Shown here one piece after another: positions 1-8,649 of a stretch of 64,000 nt of DNA. Source of the DNA: Planctomycetota bacterium (GTDB lineage: Bacteria > Planctomycetota > UBA8742 > UBA2392); assembly GCA_020638635.1 (NCBI GenBank), contig JACKIE010000010.1, positions 34,587 through 98,586 of the forward strand, written 5' to 3'. Under the pieces are notes generated by a model that was given only the letters and a program-made list of their open reading frames with translations, was not told the DNA's origin and did no database searches. How positions within the stretch are numbered: the first letter of the stretch is position 1; each line of letters begins with the position of its first letter. A program made the position numbers and the translations under genes.

Positions 1-855
1 GCCTGCGGCCTGTGGCGACTGGATGAACCTGAGCGCAACCCGGCCGTCACCCACACCTTCGGCGTCGGCCAGCTGATCAAGGCCGCGCTCGATGCCGGCG
101 CGAGCGAGCTGCTCATCGGCCTGGGCGGCAGCGCCACCAGCGATGGCGGCGCGGGCATGGCGCAGGCATTGGGCGCGAGGTTTCTCGATCAAGGCGGCGC
201 CGAGATCACGCCCACCGGCGACAACCTGCTGAAGATCCGCAGCTGCGACCTCTCCGGGCTGGACCCGCGCCTCAAACAGGTGAAGACCGCGGCCCTGTGC
301 GACGTGATGGCACCCATGCTCGGCCCCCATGGCGCAAGCCGCAGCTACGTGGTGCAGAAGGGCGGCACCACACGCACGATGCACAAGCTGGAGGAGGGCC
401 TCGCCATGCTGTCGATGGCCACCGCGAACGCGGGCTTGCGCGGCAACGGCCTCGAGCCAGGCAGCGGCGCGGCCGGCGGCCTGGGCTACGGCGTGTATTC
501 GCTGCTGGGCGGCGACCTGCTGCCCGGCGCGGACAACGTGCTGGAGTTGCTCGGCTTCCGCAAACTGCTGCAGGGCGCTGCGCTGGTGTTGACCGGCGAG
601 GGCAGCTACGACGCGCAGACCGCCCACGGCAAGCTGATCGCTTCACTGGCCGAGGACTGCAAGGGCCAGAGCGTGCCGCTGGTAGTGCTGGCCGGCCAGA
701 TCGCCGGCGAGGTGAACATCGAGGGCGTCACGGCCGCGTTCGGCATCAGCCCCTACGGCGCGCGCCGCCAGGACAGCCTGAACGAGGGCAAGGCCAACCT
801 GCGCAAACACGCTGCCTACGTGACGCGCCTGCTGCTTGCCCGCGCGGGCGCATGA
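1..855 (+). CDS. Glycerate kinase (5' truncated by window edge)
   Basis: Glycerate kinase of the GlxK/GarK family (Pfam glycerate kinase family) phosphorylates D-glycerate and feeds it into lower glycolysis. The frame is open from base 1, so the N-terminus lies outside the window. About 284 codons are visible of a usual 370-380. The glycine-rich segment GLGGSATSDGGAGMAQALG near the left edge is the family signature, followed by GNGLEPGSGAAGGLGYG and LTGEGSYDAQT. It ends 15 bases before a small membrane-protein gene and lies upstream of glycolytic genes gpmI and pgi. Whether the product is 2- or 3-phosphoglycerate cannot be read from this fragment. Confidence 0.9.
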   Translation, partial: ACGLWRLDEPERNPAVTHTFGVGQLIKAALDAGASELLIGLGGSATSDGGAGMAQALGARFLDQGGAEITPTGDNLLKIRSCDLSGLDPRLKQVKTAALCDVMAPMLGPHGASRSYVVQKGGTTRTMHKLEEGLAMLSMATANAGLRGNGLEPGSGAAGGLGYGVYSLLGGDLLPGADNVLELLGFRKLLQGAALVLTGEGSYDAQTAHGKLIASLAEDCKGQSVPLVVLAGQIAGEVNIEGVTAAFGISPYGARRQDSLNEGKANLRKHAAYVTRLLLARAGA

Positions 856-870
856 TTCCACGATAGGCGC

Positions 871-1068
871 ATGCACGGACTGGTGGTGGGTGCGATCCTG
901 GGTGTGGCCGCGATAGCCTTCATCGGCGCGTACCGCAGCATCAACAACTGGAAGACCAGCAGCCGACGCCCGCCGGCCTGGGCGCTCGCGATCCAGGTAG
1001 GGCTGCAGGTGGCGCTCGGCATCACCGCGGCGGTGTTCGCGATCTATATGATGCTGTTCGGCGAGTAG
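871..1068 (+). CDS. Small two-helix membrane protein
   Basis: A 65-residue protein with two hydrophobic stretches (about residues 3-20 and 41-62) separated by a basic loop (NNWKTSSRRPP). It is predicted to be an integral inner-membrane hairpin. It starts 15 bases after the glycerate kinase stop and is probably co-transcribed with it. I do not recognise a family. The regular hydrophobic pattern and the tight spacing are the only support for its being real. Confidence 0.5.
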   Translation: MHGLVVGAILGVAAIAFIGAYRSINNWKTSSRRPPAWALAIQVGLQVALGITAAVFAIYMMLFGE

Positions 1069-1137
1069 GAAGTTCGGGCGGCATCCGCCTTCGCTGAAGC
1101 TACGGCGGACAGGGGCGGCAGGCGGCAGATGCGACCA

Positions 1138-1226
1138 ACAGCAAATTACCAATTACCAATGTTCAATTACCAATGCCCTGTCCAAGCGGCGCCAATTGGT
1201 AATTGGTTATTGGTAATTTGCTGTTC
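1138..1226. repeat. AT-rich inverted repeat, 'ATTACCAATT' word family
   Basis: The left arm (1138-1160) and right arm (about 1195-1224) are near-perfect reverse complements built from the word AATTACCAAT. The same right half plus a CGCTGTTC-like tail recurs at 17870-17912, 30092-30134 and 39027-39123, so this is a dispersed family. It occupies the otherwise empty 268-base gap before the ETF oxidoreductase gene and is far richer in A/T than its surroundings. Confidence 0.85.
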
Positions 1227-1336
1227 GTCATCACAGGCCACTTCATTCCCGACCTTGGCCTCCGGTATTCGCTCTTGGCGTTCCGGCCGGCTTCGCTAAG
1301 TTGGAAGCTGTGGTTTGAACCGGGGTTTAAACAGCC

Positions 1337-3073
1337 ATGAGCGACATCGAACGCGAAGTGATGGAGCAGGACGTGCTGCTCGTCGGCGCCGGGCCCGCCA
1401 ACCTGGCCTGCGCCATCAAACTCAAGCAGCTGATCAACAAGCACAACGAGAGCGCATCCACGCCGCTCAGCGCCGAGATCAGCCTGATCGAGAAAGCACC
1501 TGAGATCGGCCACCACCAGCTTTCCGGCGCGGTGATGGATCCCAAGGGCATCTCTGAGCTCTTCCCCGACTGGCAGTCGCAGGGCTTCCCCGTTGAGTCC
1601 GAGGTCATCAACGACGCGATGATCGAGCTCAAGAAAAACGGCAAGCGCAGCGGGCCCAAGTTCGTGCCGCCCGTGATGCGCAACCACGGCAAGTTCATCG
1701 TCAGCCTCAACAAGGTGGTGAAGTGGATGGCCGCCAAGGCGGAGGAGCTGGGCGTCAACGTGTTCCCCGGCTTCCCCGGCGCGGAGATGCTCTATGACGG
1801 CAAACGCGTGAAGGGCGTGCGCGCGCGCGACATGGGCGTGGACAAGTGGGGTGATCCGAAGGACGGCGAGTTCATGCCCGGCGGCGACCTGGTCGCCAAG
1901 GTCACCGTGCTGGGCGAGGGCACCCGCGGCTCACTGGCCAAGCACCTGATCCCCAAACTGAAACTCGATGAAAAGCGCAACCACCAGATGTACCAGATCG
2001 GCGTGAAAGAGGTCTGGAAGCTGGGAGAGAAGGGCAAGCAGGTCATCAAGAAGGGCGACGTCTACCACACCATGAACTACCCGCTGCCCAACGGCGTGTT
2101 CGGCGGCGGCTGGATCTACGGCATGGACAACGACATGGTCAGCATCGGCCTTGTCGTGGGTCTCGACTACAAGGACCCCACCCTCGACCCGCACAAGCTG
2201 TTCCAGACCTGGAAGACCCACGCCTTCCTGCAGTCGGTTCTGGCCGACGGCGAAATCCTTCACTACGGCGCCAAGACCATCCCTGACGGCGGCTACTGGG
2301 CCATGCCGAAACTCAGCGCTGACGGCGTGCTGCTGGTCGGCGACACCGCCGGCTTCCTGAACAGCATGCGGCTTAAGGGCATTCACCTGGCCATGAAGTC
2401 AGGCATGCTCGCGGCCGAGACCATCTTCGAGTGCCTGAAGGACAACGACTTCAGCGCCGAGCGCCTGCACAAGTACCAGAACGCCTTCGAGACCAGCTGG
2501 GCCAAGGCCGAGTTGTGGTCCGTGCGCAACTTCCGCCAGGGCTTCCAGCTGAGCGAAATCTTCGGCATGGCCAACACGGCCGCGGGCCTTGCCACCGGCG
2601 GGCGCGGCTTCTTCGGCCGCCTGCGCAGCGAGCCGGACCACGAGCTCGGGCGCGTGGCCGTGCCCGGCACCACGCCCGCGCAGGACCCGGCCCAGTACGA
2701 CGACAAGCTGACCTTCGACAAGCTGAAGGACGTGTACTACTCGGGCAGCACCCACGAGGAAAACCAGCCCTGCCACCTGCAGGTGACGCAGCCCGATGTG
2801 TGCGTCACAAAGTGCACGGCCGAGTACGGCAACCCCTGCCAGCACTTCTGCCCGGCCAAGGTCTACGAAATGGTGCCGCGCGACGAGGGCAAGGGCATGA
2901 GCCCGCAGTTGAACCGGGAGGGCGAAGGCCGCGCGAACCTGCAGGGCCTGGTGCTGAAGATCAACGCAAGCAACTGCGTGCACTGCAAGACTTGCGACAT
3001 CAAGGACCCCTACCAGGTCATCAACTGGGTAGTACCAGAAGGCGGCGGCGGCCCGATTTACACAGAGATGTAG
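1337..3073 (+). CDS. Electron-transfer flavoprotein:ubiquinone oxidoreductase
   Basis: A 578-residue ETF-QO. It is a membrane-surface enzyme that takes electrons from electron-transfer flavoprotein (fatty- and amino-acid dehydrogenases) and passes them to quinone. The FAD-binding VGAGPANLACAIKLK lies at about residues 16-30. The C-terminal ferredoxin-like domain holds the conserved cysteines in NCVHCKTCDIKDP and CQHFCPAKVYE for one 4Fe-4S cluster. It ends with the typical NWVVPEGGGGP. Length matches the family. No etfAB genes are visible in the window, so it stands alone. The stop codon sits on the edge of a palindrome shared with the convergent neighbour. Confidence 0.96.
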   Translation: MSDIEREVMEQDVLLVGAGPANLACAIKLKQLINKHNESASTPLSAEISLIEKAPEIGHHQLSGAVMDPKGISELFPDWQSQGFPVESEVINDAMIELKKNGKRSGPKFVPPVMRNHGKFIVSLNKVVKWMAAKAEELGVNVFPGFPGAEMLYDGKRVKGVRARDMGVDKWGDPKDGEFMPGGDLVAKVTVLGEGTRGSLAKHLIPKLKLDEKRNHQMYQIGVKEVWKLGEKGKQVIKKGDVYHTMNYPLPNGVFGGGWIYGMDNDMVSIGLVVGLDYKDPTLDPHKLFQTWKTHAFLQSVLADGEILHYGAKTIPDGGYWAMPKLSADGVLLVGDTAGFLNSMRLKGIHLAMKSGMLAAETIFECLKDNDFSAERLHKYQNAFETSWAKAELWSVRNFRQGFQLSEIFGMANTAAGLATGGRGFFGRLRSEPDHELGRVAVPGTTPAQDPAQYDDKLTFDKLKDVYYSGSTHEENQPCHLQVTQPDVCVTKCTAEYGNPCQHFCPAKVYEMVPRDEGKGMSPQLNREGEGRANLQGLVLKINASNCVHCKTCDIKDPYQVINWVVPEGGGGPIYTEM

Positions 3074-3082
3074 CCGTGGCAC

Positions 3083-3117
3083 ATGCGGAGTGGCACTGCG
3101 CGTGCCACTGCCCGCAT
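3083..3117. terminator. Palindromic terminator-like hairpin between convergent genes
   Basis: AGTGGCAC (3089-3096) pairs with GTGCCACT (3102-3109), extended outward by ATGCGG/CCGCAT with one bulge. There is no T-run, so it is not a classic intrinsic terminator. It fills the 47-base gap between two convergent TAG stop codons, an arrangement repeated at 12.75 and 40.95 kb. Confidence 0.55.
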
Positions 3118-3120
3118 CAC

Positions 3121-4095
3121 CTACTTCTTCCCCATGGTGGGCGGGAAGATTTCGTCGATCTTCTTGCTTACCTCTGGCGTGATCTGCACCTTCAGCGCAT
3201 CGAGATTGTGCTTCAGTTGCTCGAGCTTGGTCGCGCCGGTGATCACGCTGCTTACGCCCTTCTGGGCGAGGCACCAGGCGATCGCCAGCTGCGCGCGCGT
3301 TACGCCCATTTCATCCGCCAGCGTCTTAAACTTCTTCACGCGCTGCTTGTTGTCTTCGGTCAGGTACGAGTTGCGCAGGTTTTCGCTGCGCCACAGGCGC
3401 GCGCCCTCGGGCAGGCCGTCGTCGTACTTGCCGCTCAGCAGACCGCTGGCCAGCGGGCTCCAGGTCACCACGCCCATGCCCAACTCTTCCGTCGTCGGCT
3501 GCACCTCCGTGTGATAGCGGTGGCGCGCGACCAGGCTCAGCTGCGGCTGCTCCACGCGCGGCGGGTAGGCGTACCATTCCTTGGCGGCCGTGGCTGCGGC
3601 GTGGATCTGCTCCGCGCTGTGCTCGCTGGTGCCCCAGTACAGCACTTTGCCTTGGCGGATCAGGTCGCTCATGGCGCAGGCGGTTTCCTCGGCCGGCGTG
3701 TTGGGGTCCGGCCGGTGGCAGAAGTAGATGTCCACGTAATCGGTGCCGATGCGCTTGAGCGATTTCTCGATGCTCTCGAAGATGTGCTTGCGCGAGAGGC
3801 CGGTGTCGTTGACGTCCTCGGACATGGGCCAGAAGCACTTGGTGCTGATCACCAGCTCGTGGCGCGGCAACTCTTTGAACACGCGGCCCATGGCCTTCTC
3901 GGCCTCGCCCTTTTCGTAGATGTCGCTGATGTCGAAGAAGTTCACGCCGGCCGAGTAGGCGTGTTTGATGATGCTCTCGACGGTGTCTTCGTCTTTGACG
4001 CTGGCGCCGTAGGTGGTCCAGCCGCCCAGGCTGAGCGCCGAAAGGCGCAGGCCCGACTTGCCCATGTAGCGGTACTGCATGTCAGCGTTGAACAT
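3121..4095 (-). CDS. Aldo/keto reductase, Kv-beta-like family
   Basis: A 324-residue NADPH-dependent aldo/keto reductase of the group related to YghZ and potassium-channel beta subunits. It probably reduces aldehydes or ketones; the substrate is unknown. The TIM-barrel hallmarks are present: an N-terminal YRYMGKSGLRLSALSLGG, the catalytic Asp/Tyr segment NFFDISDIYEKGEAE, the catalytic Lys in VISTKCFW, and the His of FCHRPDPNTP. The cofactor site near GATKLEQLKHNLDAL is close to the C-terminus. GGGAAG lies upstream of the chosen ATG. It is monocistronic and convergent with the ETF-QO gene. Confidence 0.92.
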   Translation of the reverse strand: MFNADMQYRYMGKSGLRLSALSLGGWTTYGASVKDEDTVESIIKHAYSAGVNFFDISDIYEKGEAEKAMGRVFKELPRHELVISTKCFWPMSEDVNDTGLSRKHIFESIEKSLKRIGTDYVDIYFCHRPDPNTPAEETACAMSDLIRQGKVLYWGTSEHSAEQIHAAATAAKEWYAYPPRVEQPQLSLVARHRYHTEVQPTTEELGMGVVTWSPLASGLLSGKYDDGLPEGARLWRSENLRNSYLTEDNKQRVKKFKTLADEMGVTRAQLAIAWCLAQKGVSSVITGATKLEQLKHNLDALKVQITPEVSKKIDEIFPPTMGKK

Positions 4096-4186
4096 GGTTG
4101 CTTCCCGTTTGCGGTCAGATTAGGGCCCGTAACACCTGGCGCAAAGCATCTGTTCTGAATCAACTGGATTGACTTGCGAGGGGCAT

Positions 4187-4258
4187 GACGCGAAGACCGC
4201 GAAGGTACGCGAAGGAATGCGCCCGCAGTTCTTCGCACATCTTCGCGACCTTCGCGTC
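4187..4258. repeat. Inverted repeat of 'CGCGAAGG' words
   Basis: A 28-base left arm (4187-4214) and right arm (4231-4258) are reverse complements with about four mismatches and a 16-base loop. It lies between the aldo/keto reductase promoter and the 3' end of ruvA, so it could act as a terminator for ruvA. It belongs to the window's general class of word-built palindromes. Confidence 0.8.
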
Positions 4259-4266
4259 AATGCAGT

Positions 4267-4860
4267 TCAAACCATCTGCAGCGCCTGGCGAACTAGCTCT
4301 TCGGTGCTGGCGTTGGCGCCCAGTTTCTCGGCGGCTTTGGTTACGGCCGCTTCGCTTTTGTTCTGGGGGTAGCCGAGCGCCAGCAGCGCGAGGATGGCGT
4401 CGTTCTGGAGCGCGGGCGTCCCGCCCGCTGCAGTGCGGACGGGACGTCCGCGCTCCATCTTGGCAAAATCATCGCGCAGCTCGGTGACCATGCGCTCGGC
4501 GGTCTTGGGGCCTATGCCCTTAAACCGTTTCAGGCCGGCCACGTCGGCGGCGGCCACCAGGCTTATGATCTGGTCCGGGTCCGCGGCGCACATCACGGTA
4601 ATCGCCGTCGCCGGGCCGATGCCCTTGACGGTGATCAGGGCGCGGAACAGGTCGCGCTCGCGGTCGGTCAGGAAGCCGAACAGGCGCTCTTCGCCCTGCT
4701 CGGCGTTGATGGTGTGATGCAACAGCAGCAGCGCTTCGCCGCCCTTCAGCTTGCCGCTGGTCGAGAGCGGCACCGCAATGCGATAGCCCACGCCGCCGGC
4801 CTCAAGCACCACAGTGCCGGGCAGCATCGAGTGAATCTTGCCTCGGATGAACTCGTACAT
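4267..4860 (-). CDS. ruvA: Holliday junction DNA helicase subunit RuvA
   Basis: RuvA (197 residues) binds four-way junctions and loads the RuvB motor for branch migration. The N-terminal OB fold begins MYEFIRGKI. Two helix-hairpin-helix motifs follow (VKGIGPATAITVM and FKGIGPKTAERMV), and the C-terminal RuvB-binding domain is at ALLALGYPQNKSEAAV. The flexible linker between domains II and III contains residues ERGRPVRTAAGGTPALQ, which are the translation of an almost perfect palindromic repeat (4406-4457) inserted in frame. ruvB and ruvC are not adjacent. It is divergent from gpmI. Confidence 0.95.
   Translation of the reverse strand: MYEFIRGKIHSMLPGTVVLEAGGVGYRIAVPLSTSGKLKGGEALLLLHHTINAEQGEERLFGFLTDRERDLFRALITVKGIGPATAITVMCAADPDQIISLVAAADVAGLKRFKGIGPKTAERMVTELRDDFAKMERGRPVRTAAGGTPALQNDAILALLALGYPQNKSEAAVTKAAEKLGANASTEELVRQALQMV
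4406..4457. repeat. Palindromic repeat inserted in frame within ruvA
   Basis: A 23-base left arm (4406-4428) and right arm (4435-4457) match as reverse complements with two mismatches around a 6-base loop. It reads through ruvA in frame and adds about 17 residues in the domain II-III linker, a tolerant site. This resembles, in principle, the Rickettsia palindromic elements found inside genes. Confidence 0.85.
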
Positions 4861-4867
4861 AGGTAAG

Positions 4868-4949
4868 CAGGGATTAGGTTGTAGGTGTTAGGTTGTAGAA
4901 AAGGCCGCAAGCTACAACTTACAACCTACTCCCTACAACCTAATCCCTG
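4868..4949. repeat. Inverted repeat of 'TAGGTTGTAGG' words
   Basis: CAGGGATTAGGTTGTAGG at 4868 onwards is mirrored by CCTACAACCTAATCCCTG ending at 4949, with further word copies inside. It fills the divergent promoter region between ruvA and gpmI, so the promoters of both genes must overlap or flank it. Confidence 0.85.
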
Positions 4950-4985
4950 CCCCCTGAAACCTGAAACCTGTAGTATCTTGCCCCC

Positions 4986-6530
4986 ATGAGCAAGCCGAAG
5001 CCTGTACTACTCGTGATCATGGACGGCTGGGGCGTCGCCCCGCCCGGGCCCGCAAACGCCGTCACGGCCGCCAACCCGGAGACCTTCAACCGGCTCTGGA
5101 GCAGCGAGCCCCACACCGTGATCGAGGCCAGCGGCGAAGACGTCGGCCTGCCGCCCGACCAGTTCGGCAACTCGGAAGTCGGCCACCTCAACCTCGGCGC
5201 CGGCCGCATCGTCTGGCAGGAAATCACCCGCATCAACAAGGACATCCGCGAAGGGCGCTTCGCCAAAAACCCCGCGCTGGCCAAAGCGCTTGAGGCCGCG
5301 CGCCCCCACAGTGAAGAAGGCGGCTGCATCCACCTGATGGGCCTGGTCAGTGACGGCGGCGTGCACTCCAGCGACGTGCAGTACTTCGCGCTGCTGGACT
5401 GGCTGAAAACCGCCGGCTTCCCCGGTGAGCGCGTGTTCTTCCACGTCATCACCGACGGACGCGACACCAACCCCCACGGCGGCATCGAATACGTGGACAA
5501 GCTGCAGGAAAAAATGGCGCAGACCGGCATCGGCCGCGTCGCCAGCCTCAGCGGCCGTTACTACGCCATGGACCGCGACAAGCGTTGGGAGCGCACACAG
5601 AAAGCCTGGGACGTGTACACCCTGGGCGAGGGCGAGATCGTGCCCGACGTGCTGGAGGCGATCCGCGACAGTTATGCCAAGGGCGTCAGCGACGAGTTCA
5701 TCACACCCAAGCTGATCACCGAGCACGACCGGCCCCTGGGGCTGATCCGCGACAACGACGTGGTGATCTGGTTCAACTTCAGGGCCGACCGCGCGCGGCA
5801 GTTCTGCTGGGCGCTGACGAAAGACAAGTTCGACGGCTTCACGCGCCGCAAACAGCCGCGCGCCACGCTGGTGACCATGACGCCCTATGCGGCGGACATC
5901 CCGGCGGAGGTGCTGTACGAGCCGCAGTCACTCAAGAACACCCTGGGCGAATACCTGGCGGGGCTGGGCCTGCACCAGTTCAGGTGCGCCGAGACCGAGA
6001 AGTACGCGCACGTTACCTACTTCTTTAATGGGGGCATCGAGCAGCCCAACCCGGGTGAAGAGCGCGCGCTGGTGCCGTCACCCAAGGTCGCGACCTACGA
6101 CCTGCAGCCGGAGATGAGCGCCGGAGCGGTCACCGATAACGTGGAAGCGGCGATCCGCTCCGGCCGTTTCGACTTCGTGCTGGTGAACTACGCGAACCCG
6201 GACATGACCGGCCACACCGGCGTGTTCGAGGCGGCAGTGAAGGGCGTGCAGGCCGTGGACGCGGGCTTGAAGCGGATCGTTGCGGCGGCCCAGGAAAAGG
6301 GTTTCGCGGTGCTGGTGACGGCCGACCACGGCAACGTCGAGGAAATGCAGATCGAGGGGCGCACCAGCACGCAGCACAGCCACAACAAGGTGCCGCTGAT
6401 ATTGACAGGTCAACACCCCGCGCGGAAGCTGAAGGAAGGCGGCAAGCTGGCGGACGTGGCGCCCACGGTGCTGGAGCTGATGGGGCTGAAGCAGCCGGCC
6501 GAGATGACCGGCGAGTCGCTGCTGGAGTAG
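4986..6530 (+). CDS. gpmI: 2,3-bisphosphoglycerate-independent phosphoglycerate mutase
   Basis: This 514-residue cofactor-independent enzyme interconverts 3- and 2-phosphoglycerate in glycolysis and gluconeogenesis, using two metal ions. It belongs to the alkaline-phosphatase superfamily. Metal-binding MDGWG is near the N-terminus, the nucleophile Ser63 lies in FGNSEVGHLNLGAGR, the DGRDTNPHG loop is intact, and the second metal site is TADHGNVEEM near the C-terminus. Length fits the family. It is followed after 8 bases by a small ORF and then pgi, giving a glycolytic cluster. Confidence 0.97.
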   Translation: MSKPKPVLLVIMDGWGVAPPGPANAVTAANPETFNRLWSSEPHTVIEASGEDVGLPPDQFGNSEVGHLNLGAGRIVWQEITRINKDIREGRFAKNPALAKALEAARPHSEEGGCIHLMGLVSDGGVHSSDVQYFALLDWLKTAGFPGERVFFHVITDGRDTNPHGGIEYVDKLQEKMAQTGIGRVASLSGRYYAMDRDKRWERTQKAWDVYTLGEGEIVPDVLEAIRDSYAKGVSDEFITPKLITEHDRPLGLIRDNDVVIWFNFRADRARQFCWALTKDKFDGFTRRKQPRATLVTMTPYAADIPAEVLYEPQSLKNTLGEYLAGLGLHQFRCAETEKYAHVTYFFNGGIEQPNPGEERALVPSPKVATYDLQPEMSAGAVTDNVEAAIRSGRFDFVLVNYANPDMTGHTGVFEAAVKGVQAVDAGLKRIVAAAQEKGFAVLVTADHGNVEEMQIEGRTSTQHSHNKVPLILTGQHPARKLKEGGKLADVAPTVLELMGLKQPAEMTGESLLE

Positions 6531-6538
6531 AGTGCGCA

Positions 6539-6892
6539 ATGCCCGAGTTCATCACCGCCAGCAGGGCAACCCATAGCCCGGTCAATCTTTGGCAGGTGGG
6601 CACGACTCACGGGCGCAGGTTCATCGCGTACCTGGAATTGGACGACCACGACGCGCCTGAAGGCGGCGAAGTCTCGCTGGATGCCGAGGCTATCGGCGGC
6701 CCCGACGACGGCTGGCTGCAGGAGGTCATGCAACATGCCCGCGTTCCATCCAGAAGAGAGCGCGGCTCGGGTCGGTTTGTGGTATTATGGAGCTTGCGAT
6801 TGGCCCCCGGCGAGCGCTGGAACCTCACGCTGAGGCTCAACGGGCAGGCAATCGCAACCCGGACCATACGCATCACCGAGGCAAAGCAATGA
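6539..6892 (+). CDS. Hypothetical protein, 117 residues
   Basis: An unrecognised protein, probably one beta-rich domain, with no signal peptide or transmembrane segment. It begins 8 bases after gpmI and its stop overlaps the ATG of the next small gene (ATGA, 6889-6892), so it looks translationally coupled within the gpmI-pgi run. The presence of three overlapping or closely spaced reading frames in one direction supports its being a real gene. Function unknown. Confidence 0.6.
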   Translation: MPEFITASRATHSPVNLWQVGTTHGRRFIAYLELDDHDAPEGGEVSLDAEAIGGPDDGWLQEVMQHARVPSRRERGSGRFVVLWSLRLAPGERWNLTLRLNGQAIATRTIRITEAKQ

Positions 6893-7050
6893 GCAAGGCC
6901 AGGAAAAAAGCAGCACCCGCCGAGGTGAGGTCGGACACCTGCCTTGTCATCTACACCGACAAAGACGGCCGGGAAGTCGTCAAGGAACAAACCGCAGAAT
7001 GGCGCACCGTGCGCCCGCCGAAGCGAGACCGCAAGCGCAAGGCAAGCTAA
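6889..7050 (+). CDS. Small basic hypothetical protein, 53 residues
   Basis: The ATG at 6889 overlaps the previous stop (ATGA). The product is strongly basic at both ends (MSKARKKAA and KRDRKRKAS) with a short central beta-like stretch CLVIYTDKDGREVV. It lies between gpmI and pgi with 7 bases to the pgi ATG. A nucleic-acid- or ribosome-associated role is possible from charge alone. No family recognised. Confidence 0.55.
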   Translation: MSKARKKAAPAEVRSDTCLVIYTDKDGREVVKEQTAEWRTVRPPKRDRKRKAS

Positions 7051-7057
7051 CCGCGGG

Positions 7058-8326
7058 ATGGCCATCAAACTCGACATCAGCAACCTGCTTGAGCCGGCCG
7101 TGGGCGAACACGGCCTGGGCGAAGACGCCGTCGCGGCGCTGGATTCGCACGTCCTGGAGTATCGCCAGACTCTGGCCGCCGAGCGCGCCTACGGCCTGCA
7201 CGCGCACATGGGCCTGGCCCACGACGCCGAGATGCTCGAAAACATCCTGCGCGCCACCCAGCCGCTGCTGGGCAGGCACAGGCACATCGTGTTGCTGGGC
7301 ATCGGTGGCAGCTCGCTGGGTCTGCAGATGCTGGTGCACGCGCTGCAGCCGCGCGGGCCCGCACTGCACGTGGTGGATAACACCGACCCGACGCTCTTTG
7401 CCGAGATACGCGAGGCGATCGAGCTTGAGCACACGCTGTTCATCCCGGTCAGCAAGTCCGGCGGCACGATCGAGACCGTGGCCGCGCTCGGCTACTTCGC
7501 CGGCGAGCTGGCCAAGGCGGGCCTGAAACTCGCTGACCACATGCTGGCTATCACCGACCCCGCAAAGGGCCACCTGCGCGAATTCGCGGAGCGGCACGCC
7601 ATTCCGACCGCGGAGATCCCACCCGCCGTGGGCGGCCGTTTCAGCGTGCTGACCGCGGCCGGGCTGGCGCCCGCGGCGCTGATGAACATCGACATTGCGG
7701 CGCTGCTGCAGGGCGCAGCTCGCACGGCCGAGCTGTGCACCAGCGGAGTGACAGCCGACGACTGGCCCGCCACACTGGGCCTGCTGGCGCCGGAGCTGTG
7801 CCTGAAGCGCGGCAAGCACAGCCTGGTGGTGATGCCCTACAGCTCAAGGCTCGCGTACCTGTCGAGCTGGTTCGTACAGCTGTGGGACGAGTCCCTGGGC
7901 AAGGACGGCAAGGGCCAGGCGGCGATCCCGGCAGTGGGCGCGACGGACCAGCACTCGCAGCTGCAGCTTTTCCTGGAGGGCCCGAACGACAAGGCGCTGC
8001 TGTTCATGCGGGTGGAGAAGCATCGGCCGGACATCCGGCTGGGCGAGTTCGAGTGGGAGCATTTCGGCGCGGGTTACGTGCGGGGCAAGACGCTGGGCGA
8101 GGTGATCAACTCGCAGCAATCGGGCACGGCGCAGGCCTGCACCGAGCGCAAGCGCCCCAACGCGACGCTGACCCTGCCACATCTTGACGCGTCAACACTG
8201 GGCGAGCTGGTGATGGGGCTGGAGATCGCGACGACGTATGCCGGCTGGGCATTTGGCGTGAACCCCTACGACCAGCCGGCGGTCGAACTCGGCAAGCGCA
8301 TCAGCCGCCGCATGCTTGGCGCGTAA
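7058..8326 (+). CDS. pgi: Glucose-6-phosphate isomerase
   Basis: This 422-residue phosphoglucose isomerase interconverts glucose 6-phosphate and fructose 6-phosphate. It carries LGIGGSSLGLQM, the sugar-phosphate loop SKSGGTIETVAALGYF, GGRFSVLTAAGL, and the catalytic-region segments WDESLGKDGKG and GATDQHSQLQLFLEGP. It is the short (about 420-450 residue) form found in many non-enteric bacteria. I chose the ATG at 7058: the longer frame starting at 6944 overlaps the preceding small gene and has an N-terminus foreign to the family. It is the last gene of the gpmI run. Confidence 0.95.
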   Translation: MAIKLDISNLLEPAVGEHGLGEDAVAALDSHVLEYRQTLAAERAYGLHAHMGLAHDAEMLENILRATQPLLGRHRHIVLLGIGGSSLGLQMLVHALQPRGPALHVVDNTDPTLFAEIREAIELEHTLFIPVSKSGGTIETVAALGYFAGELAKAGLKLADHMLAITDPAKGHLREFAERHAIPTAEIPPAVGGRFSVLTAAGLAPAALMNIDIAALLQGAARTAELCTSGVTADDWPATLGLLAPELCLKRGKHSLVVMPYSSRLAYLSSWFVQLWDESLGKDGKGQAAIPAVGATDQHSQLQLFLEGPNDKALLFMRVEKHRPDIRLGEFEWEHFGAGYVRGKTLGEVINSQQSGTAQACTERKRPNATLTLPHLDASTLGELVMGLEIATTYAGWAFGVNPYDQPAVELGKRISRRMLGA

Positions 8327-8345
8327 TCACTTCTCAACTGCCGTT

Positions 8346-8600
8346 GACCACGAAGGACACGAAGGACCACCAAGGCTTCGGCGCGGTTGTTCGCTTTGAC
8401 GCCTGACGGTTGGGGAGAAGAAAACACCGAGATACTGCACACACAAAGGAAATGGTGGCCGGGATTCCCACCCAGACTTCGTTCCTCGTAGAGAAGGAGT
8501 TGCAATCTTCCATCGTGGCTCTGAACCCGATCGGCGGAACAGCGCACAAGCACCAACGGGCCTTCGTGGTCCTTCGTGTACTTCGTGGTGAAAAGCAGTT
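8346..8600. repeat. Inverted 'CACGAAGGAC' arms flanking about 190 bp of unassigned DNA
   Basis: The left arm (about 8346-8372) and right arm (about 8564-8600) are inverted copies of a CACGAAGGAC word string. The roughly 190 bases between contain no ORF I can assign. The layout matches the cassettes at 15.05 and 46.38 kb, where inverted arms bracket a small gene, so this may be a decayed cassette. It lies downstream of pgi and before the riboswitch. Confidence 0.7.
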
Positions 8601-8649
8601 CCCGGCGGTTGCTATTGACTCGTCAACTTTGGCGGGATAGCCTTTTTTC

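Noticed and set aside
2431..4158. A 575-codon frame on the plus strand crossing ETF-QO and the aldo/keto reductase
   Set aside because: It runs in another frame through one gene and antisense through the next; the composition is typical of shadows.
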